This document shows, one piece after another, positions 46,418-55,639 of a stretch of 64,000 nt of DNA (within the stretch, counting starts at the first letter, position 1; each line of letters starts with the position of its first letter). The stretch comes from Prevotella sp. UBA2444. Its GTDB lineage: Bacteria > Bacteroidota > Bacteroidia > Bacteroidales > Bacteroidaceae. The notes beneath the pieces were generated by a model, which saw nothing but the letters and a program-made list of their open reading frames with translations, was not told the DNA's origin and made no database searches. The stretch covers positions 5,979 to 69,978 of the forward strand of contig DDQK01000023.1 in NCBI GenBank assembly GCA_002342665.1, written 5' to 3'. The position numbers and the translations under genes were made by a program.

Positions 46418-48401
46418 CCCCCAAATGGGGGTTTTCTGCGTCTTGGGCGAACTCGATGTTGACTTCTGTGCCGTTTCCTGCCTCTGAGATAATGTCGAGC
46501 TTGCCTCCGAGGGCTTCCACACGTTCTCTGATATTGCTCAGGCCGATGCCGTCGTTGCTGGTATCGTCAAGTCCTTTGCCGTCGTCGCTTACGTTTAGCA
46601 CGGTGAGTGCGTCCTGAGCCATCAGCTGTACGTGGATATGACTGGCTCCGCTACTCTTCACGGCATTGTTCACCAGTTCGTAGGCGATGCAGTAGATAGC
46701 CTCCTCGTGGGTGATGTGACGCTCTTGGCCCGTGAATGAGAAGCTGACGTTCTTCAGCGTGCGACAGTAGTCGCTCAAGGCTCGTCTGAGGCCATAGCGG
46801 CTGAGGGCATCTGGCAGCAGGTGATGGGCCACATTGCGCATCTCTCGGATGGCTTCGTCGATGAGGGCTCTGGATAGCTTCAGGGGGGCGGATTTGCTGG
46901 GCTCGCTGGATTCGCCGGATATCCCGGATATCCCGGATATTCCGGATAATCCGGACTCTTCAGATTCTTCAGGGAGGTTCTGTCGGATGGCTGTCAGCAG
47001 CCCTCCCATACGGTCGTGCAGGTCGCGGGCTATTCTCACCCGTTCAGCCTTCTCGCCTTCCAGCTTGGCTTCTATGAGGGCGGTACGGCGACGCAGCTTC
47101 AGACCTCGCCAGAGCAGGAAGAAGGCGAGCGTGGAGAGCAGCAGCACCAAGGCCGTCAGCACTCCCCCCAAAAGATACCATTGTTTCTGGCGCTGTAGCT
47201 GGGCGATTCGCGCCTCCTTTTGCTTTGTCTCGTATACCACTTCCATCTGACTCAGTCCACTCTGGTAATGCTCAGTGGCGAAGCGCTCCATCATCGTGCG
47301 TACCTTATTAATATATTGTGATGCCTCCTGCTTGTGCCCCAGCTGCATGTGGATGTTGGCCAGCAGCTCGTAGCAGCTCACGTCGCTGTAGGTGGCGTCG
47401 GAGTCGTTCTCGTGTACCGATTTCCTGGCATACTCAAGGGCTTCCTGCCAACGCTGCTCTCGCATGGCTACCATCGCAGCCGAGGCATACACGTCGCAGC
47501 GGGTCTCCATCATCATCTCGTCGTGCAGCAGGCTCAGGGCCTCCTGCGAGTAGGCCTTGGCCTTCGGCAGATTCTCGTGGTCTGCCATCAGGTGGAGCTT
47601 CACCAGCGAGCAGAGCACCTCGGGATAATCGTTGGTCTCCTCGTCGCGATGGGCGTGGTAGTAGTTGTAGGCAGGCTCTATGGTCTGACGGACTTTCTCG
47701 TATTCTCCCAGGTCGAGATACACCTTGGCGAGGCCCTTGCGGGGTAGGGCCATCATCAGCGAGTCGCCAGAGGCAGTGCCGGTCTTGATGGCCTTCAGAT
47801 ACTCCTCTTCTGCTTTCTGGCAATTGCCCATGGAGAACCACAGTTCGGCGACATTGTGGTGCAGGATGGTCTGCGACTCCAACCATCCGTAGCGTTCGAA
47901 GATAGGCAGCGCCTTCTGATAGTACTCGATGGCCAGCAGGGCTTTGTCCTGGAGATTATAGAGGTTGCCCAGCGCACCGTAGAGTTGCGAGTAGTTGTCG
48001 TCGAGGTCTTTCTGGTGGTAGCGGCTGTCGCCCTGCATGGAATCGGTGACAGCGATGGCCCATAGGAAGTAGCGTTCTGCTGGTTCGAAGTCTTCCTGCC
48101 CGTAGTGCTGCAGTCCCAGGTGGTTGAGGGCATTTTCGCGCATGTTTTTGGCATCCATCTGATAGCTCAGGGAGAGCATCTTGCGGGCATAGAGGTCGTG
48201 TTTCCTGGTATCCTTACCCAGCGTGCCGCGCACGATGGTGTAGTAGCATTCCATGCGCTCTTTGTCTGTGAGTGCCTTTCCGCTGTTGAGCACCTGTTCG
48301 GCAGAGTCCACTTTAGCGTTGCGATGGTCGGTATAGGCCTTTGCACTCGTAGTGAACATCAGCATCAGGGCAGCTATAGTTATCATTTTCTCTCGTTTCA
48401 T
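46401..48401 (-). CDS. TPR sensor histidine kinase
   Basis: 666 residues from ATG 48401; ATG 48386 also starts a clean signal peptide and would suit the promoter better. An exported sensor with TPR repeats (about 80-380; ALNHLGLQHYGQEDFEPAER, KALPIFERYG), a coiled coil, one membrane helix (YLLGGVLTALVLLLSTLAFF, about 405-430), a HisKA_3 domain (RIARDLHDRMGGLLTAIRQ; phospho-acceptor His in DLHD) and HATPase (NNAVKSSGASHI, DDGKGL, GIGLSNIRERV). A SGISGISGISG linker encoded by 9-nt repeats separates the H box from the rest. It should phosphorylate the adjacent LuxR-type regulator. Confidence 0.9.
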   Translation of the reverse strand: MKREKMITIAALMLMFTTSAKAYTDHRNAKVDSAEQVLNSGKALTDKERMECYYTIVRGTLGKDTRKHDLYARKMLSLSYQMDAKNMRENALNHLGLQHYGQEDFEPAERYFLWAIAVTDSMQGDSRYHQKDLDDNYSQLYGALGNLYNLQDKALLAIEYYQKALPIFERYGWLESQTILHHNVAELWFSMGNCQKAEEEYLKAIKTGTASGDSLMMALPRKGLAKVYLDLGEYEKVRQTIEPAYNYYHAHRDEETNDYPEVLCSLVKLHLMADHENLPKAKAYSQEALSLLHDEMMMETRCDVYASAAMVAMREQRWQEALEYARKSVHENDSDATYSDVSCYELLANIHMQLGHKQEASQYINKVRTMMERFATEHYQSGLSQMEVVYETKQKEARIAQLQRQKQWYLLGGVLTALVLLLSTLAFFLLWRGLKLRRRTALIEAKLEGEKAERVRIARDLHDRMGGLLTAIRQNLPEESEESGLSGISGISGISGESSEPSKSAPLKLSRALIDEAIREMRNVAHHLLPDALSRYGLRRALSDYCRTLKNVSFSFTGQERHITHEEAIYCIAYELVNNAVKSSGASHIHVQLMAQDALTVLNVSDDGKGLDDTSNDGIGLSNIRERVEALGGKLDIISEAGNGTEVNIEFAQDAENPHLGDCTTQ
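46418..46431. promoter_or_regulatory. Palindrome upstream of the response-regulator promoter
   Basis: CCCCCAAATGGGGG on the plus strand (arms CCCCCA/TGGGGG). It lies in the last codons of the kinase gene, abutting the -33 element. An identical site, inverted in the window but in the same orientation to its promoter, lies at 48553-48566. Confidence 0.75.
46900..46975. repeat. In-frame period-9 repeat in the histidine kinase
   Basis: Units of the form CCGGATATC, CCGGATATT, CCGGATAAT repeat with period 9 and encode SGISGISGISG. A similar unit family occurs in mazG. Confidence 0.8.
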
Positions 48402-48405
48402 GTTG

Positions 48406-48413
48406 CAAATATA
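48406..48413 (-). promoter_or_regulatory. Histidine-kinase -7 box
   Basis: TATATTTG read leftward with TTTC 20 nt upstream (48437-48434). It ends 4 nt before ATG 48401, so the transcript would begin at or after that ATG. Confidence 0.5.
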
Positions 48414-48552
48414 CGAAATATTGCTGACATACGGAAACAATTATGGAAGATTAACGTGCCCTATTATCACTTTCCCGTTAACCAGCATAACGATGTTACC
48501 CTGATACCCTCAAACTGATTTCTTTATACGAAAGTTGTCCTTGAATAAAAAA

Positions 48553-48566
48553 CCCCCATTTGGGGG
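48553..48566. promoter_or_regulatory. Palindrome upstream of the OmpA-gene promoter
   Basis: CCCCCATTTGGGGG; with flanks a 22-bp block is identical to that at the response-regulator promoter, and the distance to the -7 box is the same. Confidence 0.75.
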
Positions 48567-48598
48567 ATTGTGGGATTCGAATATTGTTCGTATCTTTG
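48567..48598 (+). promoter_or_regulatory. OmpA-family gene promoter
   Basis: ATTG (48567-48570), 20 nt, TATCTTTG (48591-48598); leader of about 40 nt. Confidence 0.7.
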
Positions 48599-48643
48599 TC
48601 CCCGAAGTATGTATATCAACCATTAATTAAAAATGTATAGCGT

Positions 48644-49945
48644 ATGAAGAAGCTGTTAATGCTATTGATTGTGGCTTTTGCCGTCTCAGCAAATGCCGAT
48701 GCTCAGGGCTTCCTGAAGCGACTCAAGGACCGTGCCGTGGATGCCGCCAAGAGTGCAGTCGAGAACAAAGTGGCTAATAAGGTATCTCGTGAGACAGACA
48801 AAGCCATGGACGACGTGCTCGACGGCAAGAAGTCGAAGAAGAACGAGGAGTCGGACGATGCCGACTATGAGGATTCTGAGGTAGGGGATGATGTTCAGAA
48901 CGACACGAAGAACGTGAAAAGCGACTTTGTGCGCGGTTCTGTGGTGATGTTTGAGGATGACTTGGCTGGTGAGCAGGTAGGTGAGTTCCCCTCCAAGTGG
49001 GATCTTGTCAGAGGCAATGCCGAGGTGGCTGTCATCAATGGCGTGAAGTGTATAGAGATGGACAAGCACGACTGTTGGATCGCGCCCCTCGTCAAGGGTG
49101 GCATCAAGAACTATCTGGGCGACGTGTTCACCATCGAGTACGATATGCTTTATGATGACAGAGAGAAGAATGGGGCTTCCTCTGTAGAGTTTGACATCAT
49201 GCATGAGACCGAGCGGAGAGATAATGAGTTGTTTACAATTACTTATTCGTTGTCATGGGATAAGCACACATTCGACTGTTGTTATTGTCTGACCTCTGAG
49301 CCTTCTTTCACGAATAAGGAAGGACATGCAAGTTCTAATGCAGGGCCCTTTAACGATGCCCGCTGGCACCACTATGCCCTGTCGTTCAACAAGCGCGCCA
49401 TCAAGTTCTATGTCGATGGGCGTCGCGTCATCAATGTGCCGAATGCCAAGCCGGGTGCAGGATGGGTGACGTGGTTCTCCAATGGCGGCAGCAAGCACAC
49501 CTATATGAAGAATGTGGTGATTGCCAAGGGTGCCGTTGAACTCTATGAGCGCAATGCCACAGACATCGACGCTAAGGTTGCTGCCGTGGAGAAGGCCATC
49601 CAGGAGACGGGCAAGTTCGTGACCAACAACATCCTCTTCGAGACGGGCAAGGCAACGCTGAAGCCTGAGTCGATGGAGGAGATCCAGAAGGTGGCGGAGT
49701 ATATGAAGAAGAACCCGACGGCTCGTTTCGAGGTGCAGGGCCATACCGACAATCAGGGCTCTGATGCCATCAACGATCCCCTCTCTCAGCAGCGTGCTGA
49801 GGCTGTAGTCAAGGCACTCGAGGGCTTAGGCTGCGACCCGTTCAATATGCGTGCCGTAGGCAAGGGCTCTCATGAGCCTGTGGCAGACAATGGCTCTGAA
49901 GCAGGTCGTGCCAAGAACCGCCGCGTGGAGTTTATCAAGAAGTGA
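48644..49945 (+). CDS. OmpA-family protein with LamG-like middle domain
   Basis: 433 residues. Signal peptide MKKLLMLLIVAFAVSANADA. A charged acidic stretch (residues about 55-90) precedes a middle domain of about 200 residues with lectin/LamG-like features (WHHYALSFNKRAIKFYVDGR). The C-terminal OmpA domain (about 320-433) has ILFETGKATLKPESMEEI and VQGHTDNQGSDAINDPLS with the peptidoglycan-binding NxxLSxxRA pattern. It would anchor to peptidoglycan at the outer membrane. Likely target of the adjacent two-component system, judged by the shared promoter block. Confidence 0.88.
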   Translation: MKKLLMLLIVAFAVSANADAQGFLKRLKDRAVDAAKSAVENKVANKVSRETDKAMDDVLDGKKSKKNEESDDADYEDSEVGDDVQNDTKNVKSDFVRGSVVMFEDDLAGEQVGEFPSKWDLVRGNAEVAVINGVKCIEMDKHDCWIAPLVKGGIKNYLGDVFTIEYDMLYDDREKNGASSVEFDIMHETERRDNELFTITYSLSWDKHTFDCCYCLTSEPSFTNKEGHASSNAGPFNDARWHHYALSFNKRAIKFYVDGRRVINVPNAKPGAGWVTWFSNGGSKHTYMKNVVIAKGAVELYERNATDIDAKVAAVEKAIQETGKFVTNNILFETGKATLKPESMEEIQKVAEYMKKNPTARFEVQGHTDNQGSDAINDPLSQQRAEAVVKALEGLGCDPFNMRAVGKGSHEPVADNGSEAGRAKNRRVEFIKK

Positions 49946-50044
49946 ATGCAAAGTCCGAAAACTCGCTTTGGGACTTTGCCGAGCACCGCAATAAATCGGC
50001 GAATCCAATTCATCAAGAAATAATGGTAATATAGGTTATTGTGA

Positions 50045-50098
50045 GAGGTGCGGCTTCCGTCCTGATCTTCAGCTCAGGGAGTCGCGCCTCATTTTTTT
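50045..50098 (+). terminator. Terminator after the OmpA-family gene
   Basis: 14-bp stem (GAGGTGCGGCTTCC / GGGAGTCGCGCCTC, three G-U pairs) followed by A and seven T. The pairing is intact only in the rightward RNA. Confidence 0.88.
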
Positions 50099-50107
50099 GA
50101 GTTAAAG

Positions 50108-50139
50108 TTTGGTAGTCTGACATATTATGACTACTTTTG
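50108..50139 (+). promoter_or_regulatory. Promoter of the secreted repeat-protein gene
   Basis: TTTG (50108-50111), 20 nt, TACTTTTG (50132-50139). Confidence 0.75.
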
Positions 50140-50179
50140 CATTTGTATTACATCTTTAATCTTTAAATGTAACATGCTT

Positions 50180-51094
50180 ATGAAGAAATTCTACCTCTCG
50201 CTCCTCGGAGCATTGCTGGCTCTCGGTGCCAGTGCACAGCAGTATTCGGCTCAGCCGTCGATGAAACTCGACAGCACTTATACCGTAGGTGCTGACGGCA
50301 CCCGGATGTCGAAAAGCGTTATTGAGTATGATGCCAATGGCAAGATTGCCGCAGAGTATCAGTATTTCTATCAGAATGGCCAGGAGCAGATTTCTGGCAA
50401 GTCCGTCTGTGAATACGACGATCAGGGACGGCAGGTCAAGGTGAACAACTATGAGTATCAGAATGGTGAGTTCGTATTGGTGGGCTATAACGAAATGAGC
50501 GAGTTTGATGCAGAAGGCCTTCCCGCCGTTGCCACCAGTTATGCCATCGATGAGGAGAATCCTGCTGCCGGCTTCCAACCCGACAGCAAGTCTGTCTACA
50601 AGAAGTACAACGGTCTGAATCCTGTGGACGCTGAGGAGTATGTCTGGGATGGTAGCAACTGGGTGCTCAGCTTAACCATCCATTACGACTATAATGAGCA
50701 GGGACTGCCTGTCACCGTCACCTCTACGATGGAAGTCATGGGTATGAAGATGACCAATGTAGGCAAGATGGAGTACGACGAGCACGGGCAGGTCGTGAAG
50801 TCGGAGAGCACTTCCTCGATGGGTATCTCGACGACAGAGGAGTACGTGAACACCTACGATGCTGACGGCAACCTGATTAAGCAGACCTGTAAGACGAAGG
50901 GAATCATGGGCATGGCTGACACCGAGGTGACGATCTTCATGTTCTGGAGCAAGATTGGTTCGACGGCTATCAGCAAGGTGGCAGTAAGCGCAGAGTCTTC
51001 GGCTGCATATTACGACCTCAATGGCCGTCGTCTAGCTGGCAAGCCTGAGCGCGGACTCTTCATCCATAACGGCAAGAAGGTGTTCGTCAAGTAA
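50180..51094 (+). CDS. Secreted Tyr/Asp-rich repeat protein with sorting-like C-terminus
   Basis: 304 residues from ATG 50180 (ATG 50174 is an alternative). Signal peptide MKKFYLSLLGALLALGASA. Residues about 40-260 carry YD/RHS-like repeats of the form SVCEYDDQGRQVKVNNYEYQ and VGKMEYDEHGQVVKSES. The last 35 residues (AAYYDLNGRRLAGKPERGLF, then IHNGKKVFVK) resemble a type IX sorting signal. Probably surface-exposed or secreted; function unknown. It has its own promoter and terminator. Confidence 0.75.
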   Translation: MKKFYLSLLGALLALGASAQQYSAQPSMKLDSTYTVGADGTRMSKSVIEYDANGKIAAEYQYFYQNGQEQISGKSVCEYDDQGRQVKVNNYEYQNGEFVLVGYNEMSEFDAEGLPAVATSYAIDEENPAAGFQPDSKSVYKKYNGLNPVDAEEYVWDGSNWVLSLTIHYDYNEQGLPVTVTSTMEVMGMKMTNVGKMEYDEHGQVVKSESTSSMGISTTEEYVNTYDADGNLIKQTCKTKGIMGMADTEVTIFMFWSKIGSTAISKVAVSAESSAAYYDLNGRRLAGKPERGLFIHNGKKVFVK

Positions 51095-51113
51095 AGACTA
51101 AGTGCAATCATAT

Positions 51114-51154
51114 AATAAGGTGTGACTCCAATGCTGAAGTCACACCTTATTATA
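51114..51154. terminator. Bidirectional terminator, repeat-protein gene and valS
   Basis: 14-bp perfect stem AATAAGGTGTGACT / AGTCACACCTTATT between converging genes. It lacks a pure T tract (ATATATAT follows). Confidence 0.75.
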
Positions 51155-51171
51155 TATATGAGACGTTAGGG

Positions 51172-53895
51172 TCACTTACCCTTCAGGGCAGCGATGCTCT
51201 CCTTGAGGGCTGCAATCTTCTCTTCGGAGTCGCTCTGCTTCTTGCGCTCCAAGGCCACCACCTGCTCAGGTGCATTCTGCACGAAGCGCTCATTGGAGAG
51301 CTTCTTCTTGATGCCGGCCAGGAAGCCCTCGAGATGCTGCAGCTGAGCCTCCATCTTCTGGATCTCAGCCTCCACATCGATGAGGCTACCCAGGGGCACG
51401 GCGAATTCATCCGTACCCACCATGAAGGCCGATGCAGTGGCGTCTTTCTCGCTCACCACGCTGATCTGGCTCAGGTTGGCCATCTTCGAGATGACTGTAT
51501 TGAAGTTTTCGAAGTCGTTCTTGCCTACGGCCTGCAGTTCGAGCTGCTCCTTGGGGGCGATGTTCTTCGAAGAGCGAACCATACGGACGCCACTGACAAT
51601 CTGCTTCACGCTCTCAATCTGAGCAGCCAACTTGTTGTCGGCCTCTGTGGGAGCAGGCAGCTCCAGACGGTCACGCATGATCGACTCACCCTCCTTGCGG
51701 TCGTAGATGTGCTGCCACAGCTCTTCGGTGATGAACGGCATGAAGGGGTGAAGCATCTTCAGGAGCGTCTCGAAGAAGGAGAGCGTCTTGTCGTAGGTCT
51801 CGCGGTCGATGGGCTGCTGCTCGCCATTGACGTAGGCGGGCTTCACCATCTCGAGGTACCATGAGGAGAACTCGTCCCAGAAAAGCTTGTAGACAGCCAT
51901 CAGAGCCTCGGAGATACGGTACTTCTTGAAGAGGTCATCCACCTCTGCATTGGTCTGGCGAAGCTTTGCCTCAAACCAGGCGGTGGCGGTTTGGTTAGCA
52001 GCGATGGTGTCGCTACTTACGGAACTGTCGGCCACCTTCCAGCCCTTCACGAGGCGGAAGGCGTTCCATATCTTGTTGTTGAAATTACGGCCTTGTTCAC
52101 AGAGAGCCTCGTCAAAGAGGATGTCGTTGCCGGCAGGGGCGGAGAGCATCATGCCCATGCGGACGCCGTCGGCACCGAACTTCTCGATGAGCTCGATGGG
52201 GTCGGGGCTGTTGCCGAGCGACTTTGACATCTTGCGGCCCAGCTTGTCGCGGACGATGCCGGTGAAGTAGACGTTCTTGAAGGGCATGTCGCCGATATAC
52301 TCATAGCCGGCCATAATCATACGGGCCACCCAGAAGAAGATGATGTCGGGACCAGTTACGAGGTCGCTGGTGGGATAGTAGTACTTGATTTCCTCGTTGC
52401 CTGGATTGCGGATGCCGTCGAAGAGGGAGATAGGCCATAGCCAGGAGCTGAACCAGGTGTCGAGGGCGTCCTCGTCCTGACGAAGGTCGGAGGCCTGGAG
52501 GTTGGCGTTGCCACTCTTCTCCCGGGCCAGTTCAAGAGCCTTCTCGGGCGTCTCTGCTACGACGAAGTCGCCTTCCTCATTATAGTAGTAGGCAGGGATG
52601 CGATGGCCCCACCAGAGCTGACGCGAGATACACCAGTCCTGAATGTTCTCCAGCCAGTTCTTGTATGTGTTCTTGTATTTTGTGGGATAGAACTTCAGCT
52701 CGTCGTTCATTACTGGCGGCAGGGCGATGTCGGCAAAGTGCTTCATCGAGAGGAACCACTGCATGGAGAGTCGGGGCTCGATGGCGGTGTCGGGGTTGCG
52801 CTCCGAGTAGCCCACCTTATTAGTATAGTCCTCAATCTTCTCCATCAGTCCGGCCTCCTGGAGGTCCTTGGCAATCTGCTTGCGGCAGTCCATGCGGTCC
52901 ATGCCCACGTAGATAGGACTCTGGTCGCTGATGGTGCCGTCGGGGTTGAAGATGTCGATGGTCTCCAGGTTGTGGGTCTTGCCGAGCATGTAGTCGTTGG
53001 TGTCATGGGCAGGTGTCACCTTCAGACAGCCGGTACCGAACTCGATGTCGACGTAACGGTCCTCGATGACGGGAATGACACGGTTCACCAGCGGTACGAT
53101 CACCTTGCGGCCCTTGAGCCACTGGTTCTTCGGGTCCTTGGGGTTGATACACATGGCGGTATCGCCCATGATGGTCTCAGGGCGGGTGGTGGCAACGACA
53201 GCGTAGTAGCCCTTTTCGTCCTTGTGGATGACATTGCCTGAGGCTTCCGGATTTTCGGGGATAACAAGATTCTCCGGGTCTGCCACGTAGTATTTCAGGT
53301 GGAACAGGTGGCTCTGCTCTTCCTTATAGATGACCTCTTCGGTAGAGAGGGCGGTGAGGGCCTTGGGGTCCCAGTTCACCATGCGGAGTCCGCGATAGAT
53401 GAGTCCTTTGTTATAGAGGTCGACGAACACCTTGATGACACTCTCGGAGCGCACTTCATCCATGGTGAAGGCTGTGCGGTCCCAGTCGCAGCTGGCACCT
53501 AAGCGCCGCAACTGCTTGAGGATGATGCCACCGTGCTCGTGAGTCCAGTCCCAGGCATGCTTGAGGAACTGCTCACGTGTCAGGTCGTGCTTCTTGATAC
53601 CCTCTGCAGCCAGTTTCTTTACCACCTTGGCTTCCGTAGCGATGGAGGCGTGGTCGGTGCCAGGCACCCAGAGGGCGTTCTTTCCCTCCATGCGGGCCCG
53701 TCGAACGAGGATGTCCTGAATCGTATTGTTGAGCATGTGACCCATGTGGAGCACACCCGTCACATTGGGAGGCGGGATGACGATTGTATAGGGTTGGCGC
53801 CCGTCGGGCTTACTCGAGAAGAGCTTGTTGTCAAGCCAGTACTGATACCATTTCGATTCGACCTCTTTGGGGTCGTACTTACTTGCTAATTCCAT
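51172..53895 (-). CDS. valS: Valyl-tRNA synthetase
   Basis: 907 residues from ATG 53895. Class I synthetase charging tRNA-Val, with an editing domain for Thr. [14 protein letters not shown] holds the HIGH motif (H50-M-G-H53), KMSKS is at 555-559, and a C-terminal coiled coil ([20 protein letters not shown]) is present. Full length. Divergent from mazG. Confidence 0.97.
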   Translation of the reverse strand: MELASKYDPKEVESKWYQYWLDNKLFSSKPDGRQPYTIVIPPPNVTGVLHMGHMLNNTIQDILVRRARMEGKNALWVPGTDHASIATEAKVVKKLAAEGIKKHDLTREQFLKHAWDWTHEHGGIILKQLRRLGASCDWDRTAFTMDEVRSESVIKVFVDLYNKGLIYRGLRMVNWDPKALTALSTEEVIYKEEQSHLFHLKYYVADPENLVIPENPEASGNVIHKDEKGYYAVVATTRPETIMGDTAMCINPKDPKNQWLKGRKVIVPLVNRVIPVIEDRYVDIEFGTGCLKVTPAHDTNDYMLGKTHNLETIDIFNPDGTISDQSPIYVGMDRMDCRKQIAKDLQEAGLMEKIEDYTNKVGYSERNPDTAIEPRLSMQWFLSMKHFADIALPPVMNDELKFYPTKYKNTYKNWLENIQDWCISRQLWWGHRIPAYYYNEEGDFVVAETPEKALELAREKSGNANLQASDLRQDEDALDTWFSSWLWPISLFDGIRNPGNEEIKYYYPTSDLVTGPDIIFFWVARMIMAGYEYIGDMPFKNVYFTGIVRDKLGRKMSKSLGNSPDPIELIEKFGADGVRMGMMLSAPAGNDILFDEALCEQGRNFNNKIWNAFRLVKGWKVADSSVSSDTIAANQTATAWFEAKLRQTNAEVDDLFKKYRISEALMAVYKLFWDEFSSWYLEMVKPAYVNGEQQPIDRETYDKTLSFFETLLKMLHPFMPFITEELWQHIYDRKEGESIMRDRLELPAPTEADNKLAAQIESVKQIVSGVRMVRSSKNIAPKEQLELQAVGKNDFENFNTVISKMANLSQISVVSEKDATASAFMVGTDEFAVPLGSLIDVEAEIQKMEAQLQHLEGFLAGIKKKLSNERFVQNAPEQVVALERKKQSDSEEKIAALKESIAALKGK

Positions 53896-53948
53896 ATATT
53901 TATTTGTTATTTCTATGCTCAATATGGGTGAAATCTCAAAAAATCGGT

Positions 53949-53956
53949 GCAAAATT
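53949..53956 (-). promoter_or_regulatory. valS -7 box
   Basis: TAATTTTG read leftward, 53 nt before the ATG. Confidence 0.5.
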
Positions 53957-53963
53957 ACAAAAT

Positions 53964-53991
53964 AATTATGAATTATGAATTATGAATTATG
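53964..53991. repeat. ATTATGA x 4 heptad repeat, valS/mazG
   Basis: Same heptad as at 43932-43959, in the same orientation relative to a TACCTTTGCAC promoter that begins 10 nt after the last full unit AATTATG. Confidence 0.8.
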
Positions 53992-54001
53992 AATTATTTC
54001 G

Positions 54002-54009
54002 TACCTTTG
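54002..54009 (+). promoter_or_regulatory. mazG -7 box
   Basis: TACCTTTG, 19 nt before the ATG. No TTTG at -33; the heptad repeat occupies that place. Confidence 0.6.
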
Positions 54010-54028
54010 CACGGATAATTCATTTTAT

Positions 54029-54925
54029 ATGCATACAAAAGAAGAAAAAATGCAGGCTTTCGGACGTTTCCTCGACGTACTGGATGCGTTGAGGGCTAAT
54101 TGTCCGTGGGACAAGAAGCAGACCAACGAGAGCCTCCGCCCCAATACGATCGAAGAGACTTATGAGCTCTGCGACGCATTGATAAAGAACGACGTCCACG
54201 AGATTTGCAAGGAACTGGGCGACGTGCTGCTCCATATTTGCTTCTATGCCAAGATTGCTGAGGAAAAGGAGCAGTTTGACATGGCTGATGTCTGTAATGC
54301 GCTGACCCGCAAGATGATTACCCGCCATCCACACGTGTATCATCCCTCGCAGATTGATGCCGAGAATCCCAAACCGCTGCCCTATGTCCCAGAGGATAAC
54401 GGAGAATCCAGTAATCCCGGTAATCCTGGATATTCCGGGCAATCCAGCTCAACTAAAGTCACCACCGTCACCCAGGTGCTGGAGAATTGGGAACAGATCA
54501 AGCTCAAGGAGAAAGACGGCAACAAGTCTGTACTCTCGGGAGTCCCCTCTGCGTTACCCAGCCTGATCAAGGCCTATCGTATTCAGGACAAGGCCCGAAA
54601 TGTAGGCTTCGACTGGGAGGACAAGCAAGATGTGTGGGCGAAAGTGCATGAGGAACTTGGAGAACTGGAGGCAGAGCTGCGCAAGGAAGACAAGGAGAAT
54701 TCGACTCGCGAGCTGGGTGATTTTCTCTTCTCTGTGATCAATGCAGCACGCCTCTATAAGCTGAATCCAGACAATGCGCTGGAAATGACAAACCGCAAAT
54801 TTATCAACCGCTTCAACTATATCGAAGCCCACAGTATCAAGATTGGCAAGCCCCTGAAGGATATGACGCTCGCCGAGATGGACCAGCTGTGGAATGAGGC
54901 AAAGGAGAACGAAAGATTGAAATAA
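54029..54925 (+). CDS. mazG: Nucleoside triphosphate pyrophosphohydrolase MazG
   Basis: 298 residues. Hydrolyses (d)NTPs to monophosphates; a house-cleaning enzyme. Two MazG-type helical domains: the first with CPWDKKQTNESLRPNTIEET and ELGDVLLHICFYAKIAEE, the second with KVHEELGELEAELRKED and ELGDFLFSVINAARLY, both with the EExxE/ExxD metal pattern. Between them a Ser/Gly/Asn/Pro-rich stretch (about 119-150; GESSNPGNPGYSGQSSS) is longer than in typical MazG and is encoded by 9-nt repeats. The lipoprotein gene follows after 2 nt. Confidence 0.93.
   Translation: MHTKEEKMQAFGRFLDVLDALRANCPWDKKQTNESLRPNTIEETYELCDALIKNDVHEICKELGDVLLHICFYAKIAEEKEQFDMADVCNALTRKMITRHPHVYHPSQIDAENPKPLPYVPEDNGESSNPGNPGYSGQSSSTKVTTVTQVLENWEQIKLKEKDGNKSVLSGVPSALPSLIKAYRIQDKARNVGFDWEDKQDVWAKVHEELGELEAELRKEDKENSTRELGDFLFSVINAARLYKLNPDNALEMTNRKFINRFNYIEAHSIKIGKPLKDMTLAEMDQLWNEAKENERLK
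54394..54452. repeat. In-frame period-9 repeat in mazG
   Basis: Degenerate units such as GAGAATCCA, GTAATCCCG, GTAATCCTG, GATATTCCG, GGCAATCCA. It resembles the repeat inside the histidine-kinase gene. Confidence 0.7.
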
Positions 54926-54927
54926 TT

Positions 54928-55620
54928 ATGAAGAGACTTGCAATTATTGGAATGACGGCAGTCGTCACGGTGCTGACGGCAGGCTGTGGCGGAGGTGGCA
55001 ACCAGCAGCAGACGGTAGCCTACGACGAGGACTCTGTGGTCAATACGATTCCTACTGACCAGACCATCTATGGCATCTGTGGTGACGGAACGGCTATGAA
55101 CACCCTGCAGTTGCTGCGCGATAACGGCGACACGCTGAATCTGAGTCTGACTGATGCCATTGAGGCCGGAAAGGTGTTCGGAGGCATGCAAGTGGGCGAC
55201 CGAATGGCCGTGCTTACCAATGCAGATAAGACAGCTGCCACCCTGGTGATCAATCAGAATGCGCTGTTAGGTGACTGGGTGATGCCCAATCCCATTGACG
55301 GCAGTTCGGAAGTGGGTATCCGCATCAAGGAAGGCGGCGTGGCAGAGAGTATCGAGCAGAGCAGTATCATCTATAAGACATGGAAGATATTTAACGGCCA
55401 TCTGGAGATCCTGTCCCAGCGTGATGGTGGCGGTGACGAGGAGGAACTGAACCTCTACGACATCGTGATGCTCGGCCCTGACTCGTTGGTTTATAAGACT
55501 TTCGACAAACCGCGTGAGGAGATGGAGACCTTCGAATACAGTCGTTGGAAGGAACCAGAGAAACTCGATCTTCATGGTCTGCAGCTCGAGGATGCCTCAG
55601 AAGAGGACTTCCGTCTGTAG
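54928..55620 (+). CDS. Secreted lipoprotein, lipocalin-like
   Basis: 230 residues. Lipobox LTAGC with cleavage before Cys near residue 20, then a Gly/Gln-rich tether. Two similar beta-rich halves contain GDWVMPNPIDGSSEVGIRIK and YKTWKIFNGHLEILSQ, reminiscent of lipocalin-like Bacteroidales lipoproteins. 2 nt after mazG and 19 nt before rnz. Function unknown. Confidence 0.7.
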   Translation: MKRLAIIGMTAVVTVLTAGCGGGGNQQQTVAYDEDSVVNTIPTDQTIYGICGDGTAMNTLQLLRDNGDTLNLSLTDAIEAGKVFGGMQVGDRMAVLTNADKTAATLVINQNALLGDWVMPNPIDGSSEVGIRIKEGGVAESIEQSSIIYKTWKIFNGHLEILSQRDGGGDEEELNLYDIVMLGPDSLVYKTFDKPREEMETFEYSRWKEPEKLDLHGLQLEDASEEDFRL

Positions 55621-55639
55621 TCTCCCGACTTTGTAGAGC

